Positions 37,203 to 46,702 of a stretch of 64,000 nucleotides of DNA are shown here, one piece after another. The notes beneath the pieces are model-generated. The model did not search any database and had not been told where the DNA came from. It saw only the letters and a list, made by a program, of their open reading frames with translations. Made by a program: the position numbers and the translations under genes. Location: NCBI RefSeq assembly GCF_038050375.1, contig NZ_CP150886.1, positions 3,637,318 through 3,701,317 on the forward strand, given 5' to 3'. Each line of letters starts with the position of its first letter. Positions within the stretch are counted from its first letter, which is position 1. This stretch comes from Okeanomitos corallinicola TIOX110 (GTDB lineage Bacteria > Cyanobacteriota > Cyanobacteriia > Cyanobacteriales > Nostocaceae).

Positions 37203-37799
37203 ATGCAAGTTTTACCAATTTACAGTGGTGCTACTACCCAACAAATTCTTTCTCTAGGCAAATTAGTTGTTTTAACCGGTCCTAGTGGCGTTGGGAAGGG
37301 AACTCTCATGCAGAAACTTCTGGAGCGTCATCCAGAACTGTACTACTCTGTATCTGCTACAACTCGTTCTCCCCGCCCAGGAGAAATAAATGGTCAAAAT
37401 TATTACTTTGTTGACCGCAGCCAATTTGAAAAATTAGTGGCTCAAGGTGAATTTTTGGAATGGGCAGAATTTGCCAATAATTATTACGGCACACCCCGTG
37501 CAGCAGTGCTAGAAAAAATTAAATCTGGCAAGTTAGTGGTGCTAGAAATTGAATTAGAAGGGGCAAGACAAATTAGGCGTTCTTACCCAAATGCTTTGAG
37601 TATTTTTATACTTCCACCAACATTCTTGGAATTAGAAAACCGGATACGCGGACGGGGACAAGATTCTGAAGAGGCGATCGCCCGTCGTTTAAATCGCGCT
37701 CAAGCAGAAATTCAAGCTGCTGGGGAGTTTGATATTCAAATTGTCAATGATGATTTTGAAACTGCCTTGCACCAAATCGAAGCGATTTTATTTGCATAA
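37203..37799 (+). CDS. gmk: Guanylate kinase
   Basis: A 198-residue guanylate kinase that phosphorylates GMP to GDP in purine metabolism. The P-loop is [11 protein letters not shown]; the GMP-binding segment is [22 protein letters not shown], followed by the lid. The C-terminal [10 protein letters not shown] and [11 protein letters not shown] are as expected, and the length is normal. It follows the remA-like gene by about 170 bases and is convergent with psaL. Confidence 0.96.
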   Translation: MQVLPIYSGATTQQILSLGKLVVLTGPSGVGKGTLMQKLLERHPELYYSVSATTRSPRPGEINGQNYYFVDRSQFEKLVAQGEFLEWAEFANNYYGTPRAAVLEKIKSGKLVVLEIELEGARQIRRSYPNALSIFILPPTFLELENRIRGRGQDSEEAIARRLNRAQAEIQAAGEFDIQIVNDDFETALHQIEAILFA

Positions 37800-37815
37800 G
37801 CAGAAATTTTATTTA

Positions 37816-37872
37816 GTAATGGGTAATTACAATCACATGATTAACAATTACCAATGATCAATTACCCATTAC
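37816..37872. terminator. Long inverted repeat between gmk and psaL
   Basis: GTAATGGGTAATT (37816-37828) and AATTACCCATTAC (37860-37872) are perfectly complementary over 13 bp, with a 31-nt loop. It sits exactly between two convergent genes. It may be a bidirectional terminator, or a palindromic repeat of the ATTACCAATTACCCA family seen at other gene ends. Confidence 0.5.
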
Positions 37873-37883
37873 CACCAATCAGA

Positions 37884-38405
37884 TTAACCGATTAAACCTT
37901 GGATAAGACCAGAGTTAACAGTCAAGAAGAAAGCAACTACTGCACCACCAATACCACCAATTAAGAAAGCACTGGCAAAGTTGTTCCAGCTTTCTTTGGA
38001 GTTAAAAGCATCTACAGGCGGATTGGGTACAGTCACACTCGCTAATGCTTTATCAGGATTGCTATTAGCATACATTGACAAGCAAGCTGTCAGAATGACA
38101 ACTAAACCAATACTACCCAACAACCCAGCCAAGGTAGCATTGTCAGCATTACGTAATGGACCCAACTTATGGAAAGGTCCAAACAGCAAGTAACCGTGAG
38201 CCATACCCACTTCTAAACCACGTCTAAAAGGATTTAGACCAGGACGATAAGCGGGGAGATTACCAATAAACCACTTCACCAAGGGTGAAGAATTAATTGG
38301 AGTCTCTAAATTTCCATCTTGGGGATCACGACCAGCGGGTCTCACTGTTTCCCGATTTCTGGGATCACTGGCGAGATTCTTGGAAGCGTTGACTGATTGT
38401 GCCAT
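37884..38405 (-). CDS. psaL: Photosystem I subunit XI (PsaL)
   Basis: A 173-residue PSI membrane subunit needed for trimer or tetramer formation. N-terminal stromal part, then the conserved TPINSSPLVKWFIGNLPAYRPGLNPFRRGLEVGMAHGY, then two membrane segments (LLGSIGLVVILTACLSMYA and FASAFLIGGIGGAVVAFFLTV). It lies 100 bases downstream of psaJ in the same direction, giving the psaF-psaJ-psaL arrangement common in heterocystous cyanobacteria. Confidence 0.97.
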   Translation of the reverse strand: MAQSVNASKNLASDPRNRETVRPAGRDPQDGNLETPINSSPLVKWFIGNLPAYRPGLNPFRRGLEVGMAHGYLLFGPFHKLGPLRNADNATLAGLLGSIGLVVILTACLSMYANSNPDKALASVTVPNPPVDAFNSKESWNNFASAFLIGGIGGAVVAFFLTVNSGLIQGLIG

Positions 38406-38505
38406 ATTTTATATTGCCTCAAAATTCACAATGGTGGCATTTATCAGTAAATAGTTATAAAGCTTAAACTAATTACTATTTACTGATATCAATTATATTT
38501 TGCCT

Positions 38506-38655
38506 CTATGGTAGAGGATGGAAAAGTAAGTCTGGAAAAAAGCGGTTAAATTCAATCAAGATACCCGCTGTAATGGACAGCCAAATGGTAGCTGCCACAG
38601 GTGCTGTGGAAATAAACTTGATCAAATAGGATGATTGATCGCTTTTGTCAGCCAT
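38506..38655 (-). CDS. psaJ: Photosystem I subunit IX (PsaJ)
   Basis: A 49-residue one-pass membrane protein of PSI. Reading the reverse strand from the ATG at 38655 gives [20 protein letters not shown] and then a membrane helix ([19 protein letters not shown]) and the tail [10 protein letters not shown] before TAG at 38506. Length and sequence match PsaJ, which packs beside PsaF. It is 40 bases downstream of psaF and just upstream of psaL, so all three are probably one operon. Confidence 0.95.
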   Translation of the reverse strand: MADKSDQSSYLIKFISTAPVAATIWLSITAGILIEFNRFFPDLLFHPLP

Positions 38656-38695
38656 GAATTGAGTCTCCAAAAACAAGTAAATAGGAATGGATGAA

Positions 38696-39190
38696 TTAGC
38701 GGGGAGAAATAGTAATTTCTGAATCCTTCGCTGTCAATTCACCAGAAAGTAATTCTTTCAGTGCTGCTGCTGGCCAAGCGAAACCGCTGCTGATGATAGG
38801 TAGAGCTAAACCCAAATCAATTTGGATTTCTTTTTGTTCAGCACTGCCTTCTTTTTTGATTGCTTGTAGGTAAGCACGACCTACCCAGCCGATCCAACCA
38901 GCAATGTAGAGGAAGAGAATACCAGGAATCAAAAAGTCACCAGCACGATCCAGGCGACCATCCACAATCAAGTGAGGATAGCCTTCAGGGCCACATAGAG
39001 CCTGAGAATAACGCTCAAACCGCTTTTTACCAGATTCTGGGTCAGCAGTGGTGTTACGGGCATTTTGAGCTAATGCTTGAAATGCGGGAGAGTCTTTGCA
39101 AGGTACAAGGTTTGCACCCAGAGCATTTGCTGAGGGAGCAAAGTTGAACCAGAGACCAATCGCTAAAATCAAAGCAAACAATCGTCGCAT
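38696..39190 (-). CDS. psaF: Photosystem I subunit III (PsaF)
   Basis: A 164-residue PSI subunit. The N-terminal signal peptide ([22 protein letters not shown]) delivers the first domain to the thylakoid lumen; the mature part has the [21 protein letters not shown] segment, [22 protein letters not shown] and a membrane segment ([20 protein letters not shown]). The ATG at 39190 has AAGGA about nine bases upstream; an ATG at 39253 is much less likely. It is the first gene of psaF-psaJ-psaL and divergent from tsaD. Confidence 0.96.
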   Translation of the reverse strand: MRRLFALILAIGLWFNFAPSANALGANLVPCKDSPAFQALAQNARNTTADPESGKKRFERYSQALCGPEGYPHLIVDGRLDRAGDFLIPGILFLYIAGWIGWVGRAYLQAIKKEGSAEQKEIQIDLGLALPIISSGFAWPAAALKELLSGELTAKDSEITISPR

Positions 39191-39455
39191 TGAGTTGTTT
39201 CCTTTTATTACAAAACTAGAACTTTTATGTACAAAACGAAGCGGCTTGTACAATGTTTGATTTAGATAACTAGCAAGTCATCATACTCTTGGCTGGGAAT
39301 CGAGTAAAGTTTAAGTAAATAAAAGTTAAAGCTTCGCAACCAAAAGTAAGGAAAAAGGGAACAGGGAACAGGGAATAGGGAACAGAAGAGGCAGAAGAAA
39401 AAAGATTTTTGCCAATGCCCCATGCCCAATGCCCAATTACCAATCATCAATTACC

Positions 39456-40499
39456 ATGACAACCGTTTTAGCTATCGAAACCAGTTGTGATGAAACAGCT
39501 GTAGCCATTGTTAAGAATCGTGAAGTTTGTAGCAGTGTCGTCACCTCACAAATTCCCGTCCATAGACAGTATGGCGGGGTAGTTCCAGAGGTAGCATCAC
39601 GGCAACACTTAGAAATCATCAATCAAGCAATAGCGCAAGCTATGGATGAAAGTTTGATGGACTGGGGACAAATAGATGGCATTGCGGCTACTTGTGCGCC
39701 AGGATTGGTAGGAGCATTACTGGTAGGTTTAACAGCCGCTAAAACCTTGGCTATGGTGTATGAAAAACGATTTTTGGGAGTTCATCACCTAGAAGGTCAT
39801 ATCTACGCCACTTACTTGGCACAGCCCAACATAGATCCCCCATTTCTTAGCTTACTCGTTTCAGGCGGACATACAAGCTTGATTTATGTTAAAGATTGTG
39901 GTATTTACGAAACTTTAGGAACAACCCGTGATGATGCGGCAGGAGAGGCCTTTGATAAAGTCGCCAGGTTATTAAAACTCGGTTATCCTGGAGGCCCTGT
40001 AATTGATAAGTTAGCTCAAACAGGTGATCCCCAGGCTTTTACACTGCCAGAAGGAAAAATCTCTCTATCTGGGGGCGGATATCACCCTTATGATGCTAGT
40101 TTTAGCGGTTTAAAAACGGCGGTATTAAGGTTGGTACAGAACTTGGAAAAAGATGGTGAAGAATTGCCAATAGCCGATATTGCCGCCAGTTTTCAAGAAA
40201 CCATAGCCAAAGCCCTAACTAAAAGGGCGATCGCCTGTGCTGGTGACCATAGTTTAAAAACAATTGCCGTAGGTGGGGGAGTAGCAGCTAACAGCGGACT
40301 CAGAAAGCATTTACAGACAGCAGCCGCAAAGCATAATTTCCAAGTCCTCTTCCCCCCCTTAAAATTTTGTACCGATAACGCCGCCATGATCGGTTGTGCA
40401 GCCGCAGATCATCTATCTCGTGGTCATACATCACCCTTCACCTTGGGCGTTCATTCTCGACTACCTTTAACTAAAGTCATGGAATTGTATGGGAAGTAG
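39456..40499 (+). CDS. tsaD: tRNA N6-adenosine threonylcarbamoyltransferase TsaD
   Basis: A 347-residue TsaD (formerly Gcp), the universally conserved enzyme that transfers threonylcarbamoyl to A37 of ANN-decoding tRNAs. Motifs: [16 protein letters not shown] at the N-terminus, the metal-binding [11 protein letters not shown] (HX3H), [30 protein letters not shown] and the C-terminal [10 protein letters not shown] with [10 protein letters not shown]. The ATG at 39456 fits the family N-terminus; the longer frame from 39429 is not supported. It is divergent from the psaF operon. Confidence 0.96.
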   Translation: MTTVLAIETSCDETAVAIVKNREVCSSVVTSQIPVHRQYGGVVPEVASRQHLEIINQAIAQAMDESLMDWGQIDGIAATCAPGLVGALLVGLTAAKTLAMVYEKRFLGVHHLEGHIYATYLAQPNIDPPFLSLLVSGGHTSLIYVKDCGIYETLGTTRDDAAGEAFDKVARLLKLGYPGGPVIDKLAQTGDPQAFTLPEGKISLSGGGYHPYDASFSGLKTAVLRLVQNLEKDGEELPIADIAASFQETIAKALTKRAIACAGDHSLKTIAVGGGVAANSGLRKHLQTAAAKHNFQVLFPPLKFCTDNAAMIGCAAADHLSRGHTSPFTLGVHSRLPLTKVMELYGK

Positions 40500-40562
40500 G
40501 GAGAGTGGGAGAGTGGGAGATGGAGTGAATTAATAACGCAATCACCAATCACCAATCACCAA
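40500..40562. repeat. CAATCAC and GGGAGAGT tandem repeats between tsaD and a hydrolase gene
   Basis: GGGAGAGT-type units follow the tsaD stop codon at 40499-40525, and CAATCAC copies at about 40540-40562 reach into the last codons of the convergent hydrolase gene. They belong to the same tandem-repeat population as elsewhere in the window. Confidence 0.6.
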
Positions 40563-41465
40563 TGATCGAATATGATCAGCTACAGCATCAGGTTGTTCTA
40601 ACATTGCCAAATGTCCACAATCAGGAATTTCAATATAATTATCACCAACATATTGGAAAAGCCGATGAAAACTGGCTAAATGGCGTACATACTTAGGCTC
40701 CATCACCTTATCATCAGCACCAGCTAAAAAATAAACTGGTTGTTTTACTTGTGATACTAACTGTGGTAAACGGTTCACTTCGTCTTCTGTAGTAGAGTCT
40801 AAAAGTGTACCCAAAGCAGCTTCTGGATCAGCAACAACAAAATCTATTACTCTTTGACGCGCCCAGTAGCGAGCCAAAGGACGTAAAACGCTAGTTTTTG
40901 TAAACAGCAGATCAATGAGAGGCACTTGATAAAGCCAACGTGGTCTAACTTGTAGGAATTTTTGACCAGTAGCGCGAAACTGCTCAAAAGCTTCTTTTAG
41001 ATAAATTCCCCCACCTGCATTAATACAAATAACACCCTTGACACACTCTGGTAATTTGGCAGCAGTCCATAAAGCAATAGTGCCACCTAAAGAATGGCCA
41101 ATTAGCCAAACGCTCCCAATATTCAATGTTTCCAAAAGGGCTATTAAATCTTTAGCGTAGGCAGAGGGAGAATAAAGAGAATCAACAGAATCATTCACTA
41201 CTTGAGTGGTAGTGTCATTGATGAACTTTAGTTGTGAAACTCTTTCTGTTCCTTCCAACTGGAATTTACTGCGGGACTGAGATTTACCAAAGCCTCTTAA
41301 ATCATAGGAAAGACACTGAAAATCATCTGACAGACGAGAAATAACAGGTTGCCAATATCCACGGCTATTCAGCCAACCGTGAATGAATACTAAAGCATGG
41401 GGGCAAGATGTCGGGGCTGTTAACTCATAAGAGTGTGGAACGCCAAAGATTTCTATTGTTGCCAT
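40542..41465 (-). CDS. Alpha/beta hydrolase
   Basis: A 307-residue alpha/beta-hydrolase-fold protein: oxyanion motif VFIHGWLNSRGYWQPV, nucleophile elbow WLIGHSLGGTIAL with the catalytic Ser, acid in LAGADDKVM, and catalytic His in IPDCGHLAMLEQPDAV. It is not closely related to the hydrolase at 10303. It is convergent with tsaD. Its last residues come from CAATCAC-repeat DNA. Substrate is unknown. Confidence 0.85.
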   Translation of the reverse strand: MATIEIFGVPHSYELTAPTSCPHALVFIHGWLNSRGYWQPVISRLSDDFQCLSYDLRGFGKSQSRSKFQLEGTERVSQLKFINDTTTQVVNDSVDSLYSPSAYAKDLIALLETLNIGSVWLIGHSLGGTIALWTAAKLPECVKGVICINAGGGIYLKEAFEQFRATGQKFLQVRPRWLYQVPLIDLLFTKTSVLRPLARYWARQRVIDFVVADPEAALGTLLDSTTEDEVNRLPQLVSQVKQPVYFLAGADDKVMEPKYVRHLASFHRLFQYVGDNYIEIPDCGHLAMLEQPDAVADHIRSLVIGDW

Positions 41466-41573
41466 ACGGATATCCTAACCCGACGGGCTGCAACTAAAAT
41501 GTAAAGATAAAAATACTTAGATGGTCATTTGGTGTTGAAAATCATCATGATGGCAAGGTAAGAGGTATACCCG

Positions 41574-41587
41574 GTGACAGGTGACAG
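41574..41587. repeat. GGTGACA dimer
   Basis: Two tandem GGTGACA heptamers followed by an AGTGA stretch, upstream of the hydrolase. This is a minimal copy of the STRR family. Confidence 0.6.
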
Positions 41588-41700
41588 AGTGAAAAGTCTT
41601 TTTGTATCTGGGTTTTATTGTCTATAAATATCCTAACCACCTTGTCTATTGCGATCAAAGGTAAAAGATGTTCAGAAATTTTACTTTTTGTAACCACTGA

Positions 41701-42420
41701 CTACTGACCAAGTAATCTTTGTCGCACCCCTTCTGCAATTTTGTTACCAAGATATTCAGGAATTAGACTTTCGTTTGGCCCTAGTAAGTAGAGTATGAGT
41801 CTTGTACGTCCGCGCCAAACTAACAAATTAGCATTGACTACTAATAGGTCTTCCTGCCAAATGGCGTACATAACTTTATAAAATAATCCTGGTTGATTAT
41901 CAGCTTCTATAACTAAAGCAGGAAGATGAAAAACAGGATCAACATAGAATTCTGTTTGTACTTGTTCCAAACCAGCATTGAGGTTAAATTCTACTGCTAA
42001 CATTTCTTCTACCTCAAAGCGATTTCCCAAAGCCTCACGAATAGCACGACAAACATTTTCGGCAGTTTTTTCCGTCAGGGCTTTGCTACCACGAGATACA
42101 AGTAGTTTGATAAAAACCAACATTGGTGGTTGAATCTGACCATAAAGACTCAAGCCATGAATTGTTAAACCATAAGCTGCTAGGACACCAAAAATATCAC
42201 TGAGAAGAAAGGACTGATTGCGGTATGCAAAATGCAGAGCGCTTTTGCTGCCTTCCGATTTTATCTCTATTACAGCCCGTTTAGTTTTATATAAACGGTA
42301 TGCTAGACGTAAATTTTGCAGCTGAATTTCACTGCTAACAAATTGTTCATAAAATTGTGGAAACGCACGATTAAAGCGTTTCAGGAGTTCCAATGTCGAG
42401 GATTTTAGACCAGAAGTCAT
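41701..42420 (-). CDS. ACT-domain protein (cyanobacterial)
   Basis: A 239-residue soluble protein with two ACT-like segments: SFLLSDIFGVLAAYGLTIHGLSLYG (about residues 70-95) and ALVIEADNQPGLFYKVMYAIWQEDLLVVNANL (about 168-200). ACT domains bind small ligands, often amino acids, and resemble those in the C-terminus of the PII uridylyltransferase GlnD. No catalytic domain is present, so it may be a stand-alone sensor or regulator. The ligand is unknown. Confidence 0.7.
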   Translation of the reverse strand: MTSGLKSSTLELLKRFNRAFPQFYEQFVSSEIQLQNLRLAYRLYKTKRAVIEIKSEGSKSALHFAYRNQSFLLSDIFGVLAAYGLTIHGLSLYGQIQPPMLVFIKLLVSRGSKALTEKTAENVCRAIREALGNRFEVEEMLAVEFNLNAGLEQVQTEFYVDPVFHLPALVIEADNQPGLFYKVMYAIWQEDLLVVNANLLVWRGRTRLILYLLGPNESLIPEYLGNKIAEGVRQRLLGQ

Positions 42421-43324
42421 GGTTGGAGGTGAGACTTGCTTGCTTTTTTAACACTAAGCTAAAAACTGTGTTACGCACTAATTCGCTTTGATATTTATTC
42501 GTTTGCGAGGCTTGATCATTGCTTTTACCTAATTATGGAAATAGGACAATAAGTTAGATATCATACCAGTTAATAACTGAAATTATACATAATTGACTTT
42601 TGTGACCTATTAAATCCGCCAGGTCATCAGATTTGCGATGAAGATTTTTACTTAGTTTACTTGCAATATTTCCATAAAAACACCTTAGTCTCTTGATTTA
42701 TCAAGACTGTACGTTTATTCAGGCAGCTATAGATGAATTCGATATTCTTACTATTTAAAGGATTTTTTGTTAAGATTGTTGTTTGTATTAGTTGCGTTTA
42801 ATAATGCTTGTTAGTTTAGCAAGTCTCAAATACATTTTTTATGAAATTGAGGCAAGATAAAGCTAAAAGCAGATATTTAGATAACTAAATTGTTTCTAGT
42901 GTATGGTTTGAATACCAAAAATATAATCCGATGTGGCCATATTCAGCCATTGATGATATATTTTTAGTTGGTGGATTTATTGCCAGTTGAAGTGTTAATG
43001 TGATAACTGTGGATTTGAATGTCACAGACGCGTAAACGCAACTACAAATCTATTAAAATCTGCCAGCTAGGCAGTTTCAACCTGTGGACTTGGTAGTGCC
43101 TACACTTCCAAGGTGAAGCAAAAACTAAACGTATCTCTGAAGCATTCGCGTAGCGTGGCGCAGGGATAGCTCAAAGTAGATTTGAGTAGGTTATATATAA
43201 CGGAAACTCACAGTTAATCCGTTAGGTTTTAACCTTAAAAGGCTAAAAATAGTTGACTATATTTCTAGTAGCTATTTATATAGAAATGTAATTAATTCAA
43301 TTATGTTACCCGAACCGCGCTGGC
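42421..43324. other. 900-bp intergenic region with small hairpins
   Basis: No credible gene. The region is AT-rich on the left. On the right it has two short adjacent hairpins, CTGCC/GGCAG (43060-43074) and CTTGG/CCAAG (43089-43112), then a GC-rich repeat fragment (TTCGCGTAGCGTGGCGCAGGGATAGC at 43145-43170). These features could mark a small RNA or just decayed repeat DNA. Confidence 0.4.
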
Positions 43325-43852
43325 ATGGGTTTTTGGAAAACTTGGTTTACTAGTTCTGAATCTGTAGCGACAAACAAAGCAGCCGCTTTTGAAGAGTTAA
43401 AAAAAAGTAATAGGGGTAACTCTAGTGCCGAAGGCGATAGCATCGTGTTTAGCACTGAACGAGAAATTGACCTTTATGAACTTGAAGAACTCTGTGATGC
43501 GGTTGGCTGGTCACGTCGTCCTCTGAGAAAAGTAAAAAAGGCCATTGAACACAGTTTTCTCGTAGCCTCGATGTGGCAAATACGAGGGAATAAAAAACGT
43601 TTAATTGGTTTTGCTCGTGCTACCTCAGATCACGCCTTTAATGCCACCATTTGGGATGTGGTAGTCCACCCAGACTTTCAAGGTCAAGGAATGGGCAAAG
43701 CTTTGATGAAATATGTTCTGAAAAAACTTAGAAGTGAAGAAATTAGCAATGTAACTCTGTTTGCTGATCCCCATGTTGTAGATTTTTACCGAACTATGGG
43801 TTTTATGCCAGATCCAGAAGGTATCAAAGGGATGTTTTGGTATCCCCAATGA
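43325..43852 (+). CDS. GNAT-family N-acetyltransferase
   Basis: A 175-residue acetyltransferase. The GNAT acetyl-CoA-binding core is visible ([44 protein letters not shown]), with the Q/R-x-x-G-x-G/A loop QGQGMGKA and the C-terminal [18 protein letters not shown]. The N-terminal 50 residues are polar and precede the conserved [19 protein letters not shown] segment; this combination recalls the plastid GNAT2/NSI group of protein acetyltransferases, which regulate state transitions in plants. That likeness is from memory. It is followed by a terminator hairpin. Confidence 0.82.
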   Translation: MGFWKTWFTSSESVATNKAAAFEELKKSNRGNSSAEGDSIVFSTEREIDLYELEELCDAVGWSRRPLRKVKKAIEHSFLVASMWQIRGNKKRLIGFARATSDHAFNATIWDVVVHPDFQGQGMGKALMKYVLKKLRSEEISNVTLFADPHVVDFYRTMGFMPDPEGIKGMFWYPQ

Positions 43853-43960
43853 TGCTAAGTTTGTAAAGACTATTAGTGTCTACCATTATTTTGTGAAATT
43901 TTGACTTTGTTTGCCATGGTGTGTCTATAGGTTTACAGATGATTGATTGCCTGCAATTTT

Positions 43961-43982
43961 ACTAAACTTCAACAGGTTTAGT
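43961..43982 (+). terminator. Terminator hairpin of the GNAT gene
   Basis: ACTAAAC (43961-43967) and GTTTAGT (43976-43982) form a 7-bp stem with an 8-nt loop; flanking CTGC (43951) and GCAG (43991) can extend it with bulges. A T-rich stretch (ATTATTTTTTAA) follows about 16 bases later. Confidence 0.5.
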
Positions 43983-44038
43983 TTCGGTAAGCAGGAAAAT
44001 TATTTTTTAACCATGATTAATTTTTTTAGTCCAAAGCC

Positions 44039-44067
44039 TTTTCAAAATGTTTTTTGTATGATATACT
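44039..44067 (+). promoter_or_regulatory. Candidate promoter of tRNA-Pro
   Basis: TTTTCA (44039-44044) and TATACT (44062-44067) lie 17 bp apart, and the -10 hexamer is preceded by TGA, giving an extended -10 element. This is about 50 bases upstream of the tRNA. Confidence 0.4.
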
Positions 44068-44116
44068 AATAGATATGTTTAAAGCACAGAAAACTTGCTG
44101 ATAAGAGCGAGTTTAA

Positions 44117-44190
44117 CGGGATGTAGCGCAGCTTGGTAGCGCGCCTGCTTTGGGAGCAGGATGCCGCAGGTTCAAATCCTGTCATCCCGA
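44117..44190 (+). tRNA. trnP: tRNA-Pro (UGG)
   Basis: A 74-nt cloverleaf. Acceptor stem CGGGATG pairs with CATCCCG, discriminator A at 44190; the D arm is GCGCAGCTTGGTAGCGC; the anticodon stem CCTGC/GCAGG encloses TTTGGGA, giving the anticodon UGG (Pro); the T arm is CGCAGGTTCAAATCCTG. The CCA end is not encoded. The tRNA sits alone between GNAT and tic22, with a plausible promoter upstream. Confidence 0.97.
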
Positions 44191-44778
44191 CTTTATTTAT
44201 AAAATAAAATATATGTATATCGTGTATGTAGCTTTAAGTTATTTAATCCATAAAATAACTTGATAGAAACTGTATGTATCCAACAAGATATTGATAATGT
44301 CAGCAAAGGGGAATAGTGGAATTTTTGTATATTTGAAGTCGGTGAATTTGAGCGATTATGATTGGAACGATTGATGAATTTCTAGCGTCCTCTGAATTAA
44401 ATAAGAAAAATCACAGAATAGTATTTTTTTGATTAAGAGTCCTGGATGTCAAGTTCCATCGGAGGAAAAATATATTAGACTAAGACAGAATTTAGTAGTA
44501 AATAACAAGAGAAAATTCAAAACAATTCCATATATCCATAGCATTCCTATTTGATTTGTAAATGGTGGATACAATAGACAATAGTAAACAGGGATTCGGA
44601 TAACAGGTAATTGATTTTGAAAGGATCATTTAAGATTGCTATGGACACTGTAAGTGATTGAGATTGACATATCTAATGACTTGCCACATAATTAAAGCTA
44701 ATATTACCTGTATAAAATCAAACCTTTTACTGATTGTCTAGGTTAATTCAATTATTAATATTTAGTTGAGGAATAGTA
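44191..44778. other. Intergenic region between tRNA-Pro and tic22
   Basis: About 590 AT-rich bases without a recognisable gene. An inverted AT stretch directly after the tRNA (TTTATTTATAAAATAAA) may end its transcript. The promoter of the Tic22-family gene must lie near the right end, but I cannot pick one element with confidence. Confidence 0.4.
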
Positions 44779-45552
44779 ATGAAGTCATTGTTAGTACGTT
44801 GGGGTTTAACACTAGGTTTAGTGGGTAGTACCCTGTTTAGTAGTGTTACCGCTTTTAATCTTCCTGTACTGGCATTAACAGAACAACAAGTCAAGGAAAA
44901 GTTGGATTCAGTACCTGTTTATTTGATTACTAACGATCAAGGTTTACCTCTGAGTCGTACTCTCCCTGCAAAAAATGGACAGCAATCTGCATCTGTAACG
45001 GGTGTCTACATGAGTCGTCAGGAAGCTGAGAAGTTTATCCAAGATTTGCGGAAAGCTAAAAATAAAAATCCTAAACTGGAGGAGATGGCTAGAAAGTTAC
45101 AAGTAACTGCTGTCCCATTAGGAGTTATTTATCAACAGTTACAACAAACGAAGAATCAGCAAAACCGACTATTGTTTGCTTTTAAACCAGTAGATCAAGA
45201 AATTCAGGGAGCTTTAACTTTACTGAAAGCGAGTGGTCAAAAAATAGATCAAGAAAAGTTTAAGTCTAGTGTACCTGTTTTTGCGGTGCGATTTTCACCA
45301 GACAAAGGTTATGTACCTATTCAAATGGGTGAGAAGAAAGAGCAAATGATTCCTTTGTTCTTGAGTAAAAAAGATGCACAAAGTTTGTTGAGCAAGGTAA
45401 AACCTAAGTTCCCCACAGCTGATATTCAGGTGATAGATGTAAATGGGGTGATCCAAACCTTAAAGGACAAAAATGATTCTTGGTTAACTCAGGTAGTTTT
45501 AGTTCCATCCGCAGAGTCGAGGGAATACATCAGAACTCTACCTAAGAAATAA
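44779..45552 (+). CDS. Tic22-family protein
   Basis: A 257-residue protein with an N-terminal signal peptide (RWGLTLGLVGSTLFSSVTAFNLPVLA) and the Tic22 fold: VPVYLITNDQGLPLSRTLPAKNGQQ, VTGVYMSRQEAEKFIQDLRK, then a second similar repeat (VPVFAVRFSPDKGYVPIQMGEKKEQMIPLFLSKKDAQSLL). Plastid Tic22 is an intermembrane-space translocon component. Cyanobacterial homologues are periplasmic or thylakoid-lumen proteins required for outer membrane biogenesis and interact with Omp85. It is followed by prmC, 43 bases away in the same direction. Confidence 0.88.
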   Translation: MKSLLVRWGLTLGLVGSTLFSSVTAFNLPVLALTEQQVKEKLDSVPVYLITNDQGLPLSRTLPAKNGQQSASVTGVYMSRQEAEKFIQDLRKAKNKNPKLEEMARKLQVTAVPLGVIYQQLQQTKNQQNRLLFAFKPVDQEIQGALTLLKASGQKIDQEKFKSSVPVFAVRFSPDKGYVPIQMGEKKEQMIPLFLSKKDAQSLLSKVKPKFPTADIQVIDVNGVIQTLKDKNDSWLTQVVLVPSAESREYIRTLPKK

Positions 45553-45595
45553 GGCTGAATGTCTACAAAAGTTTATGTTCTAGGTAGGACTAAGT

Positions 45596-46498
45596 ATGAC
45601 TAAGCAACAGCCAAAGATGGTTTCTGGTTCAGAGCTTTGGCAATGGCGCAATGTTGCGGTTCAAAGTGCGATCGCCCACAATATTCCATGCTTAGAAGTA
45701 GATTGGCTGTTACAAGAAATAGCTGGTTTAGATAAATTAGCATTGCGTTTGGAGTCATTCAAAACATTGACTCAGATTGAGATGCGGTTTTCTCTAAAAG
45801 AACTAAACCAGTTATGGGAAAAACGCTTACATGAACGCTTACCCATACAGTATATTGCTGGTGTTACCCCTTGGCGCAAGTTTCAACTTACTGTTTCTGA
45901 TGCGGTTTTGATTCCTAGGCCGGAAACAGAAACTTTGATTGATTTGGCTGTAGCTGCTGCCCAAACTAATGGTTTACAATCAGGGAATTGGGCAGACTTG
46001 GGGACTGGCAGTGGTGCGATCGCTCTGGGTTTAGCTGAACTATTGACAAATGCCACAATTTATGCTGTAGATTGTAGTCCAGAAGCCTTGGCTGTTGCTC
46101 AAACAAATGCGAAAAATTTGGGTTTTGATGAAAGGATTAAATTTTATCAGGGTGCTTGGTGGCAACCCTTAGAACTCTTGCAAGGAAAGTTTGCGGGGAT
46201 GGTCTCAAATCCCCCCTACATTCCCAGCGAAACTGTGTTAACCCTACAACCGGAAGTAGTTAACCATGAACCCCATTTAGCTTTAGATGGTGGTGTTGAT
46301 GGTTTAGATTGTATTCGTCATTTAATTGCAGTGTCTCCTGCTTATTTACAGACTGGGGGAATTTGGTTAATTGAAATGATGGACGGACAAGCGGATGCGG
46401 TGAGACAATTGTTAGAAAATAACGGTAAATATCGTGATATTTCCATCCATGCTGATTTAGCAGGTATAGAAAGATTTGCACTCACTTATATTAAGTAG
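45596..46498 (+). CDS. prmC: Peptide chain release factor glutamine methyltransferase PrmC
   Basis: A 300-residue SAM-dependent methyltransferase that N5-methylates the Gln of the GGQ motif in release factors 1 and 2. The N-terminal helical domain recognises the factor (ELWQWRNVAVQSAIAHNIPCLEVDWLL); PRPETETLI and the SAM-binding LGTGSGAIALGLA follow; the catalytic motif NPPYIP is in GMVSNPPYIPSE. Length and motifs are normal. It follows the Tic22-family gene and precedes the convergent tRNA-Phe. Confidence 0.93.
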   Translation: MTKQQPKMVSGSELWQWRNVAVQSAIAHNIPCLEVDWLLQEIAGLDKLALRLESFKTLTQIEMRFSLKELNQLWEKRLHERLPIQYIAGVTPWRKFQLTVSDAVLIPRPETETLIDLAVAAAQTNGLQSGNWADLGTGSGAIALGLAELLTNATIYAVDCSPEALAVAQTNAKNLGFDERIKFYQGAWWQPLELLQGKFAGMVSNPPYIPSETVLTLQPEVVNHEPHLALDGGVDGLDCIRHLIAVSPAYLQTGGIWLIEMMDGQADAVRQLLENNGKYRDISIHADLAGIERFALTYIK

Positions 46499-46548
46499 GA
46501 CTTAAATTAATCGCTAATTCCTATTCTTATCTATCATTCTAAATCAAA

Positions 46549-46621
<73 letters not shown>

Positions 46622-46702
46622 TTGTGGTTTTCTTTTTCTCACCACGATTACTAAATTTAGCAAAAGAAACAGAATTCGTCAAGGGGTTTTCTTAAAAAAA
46701 TT

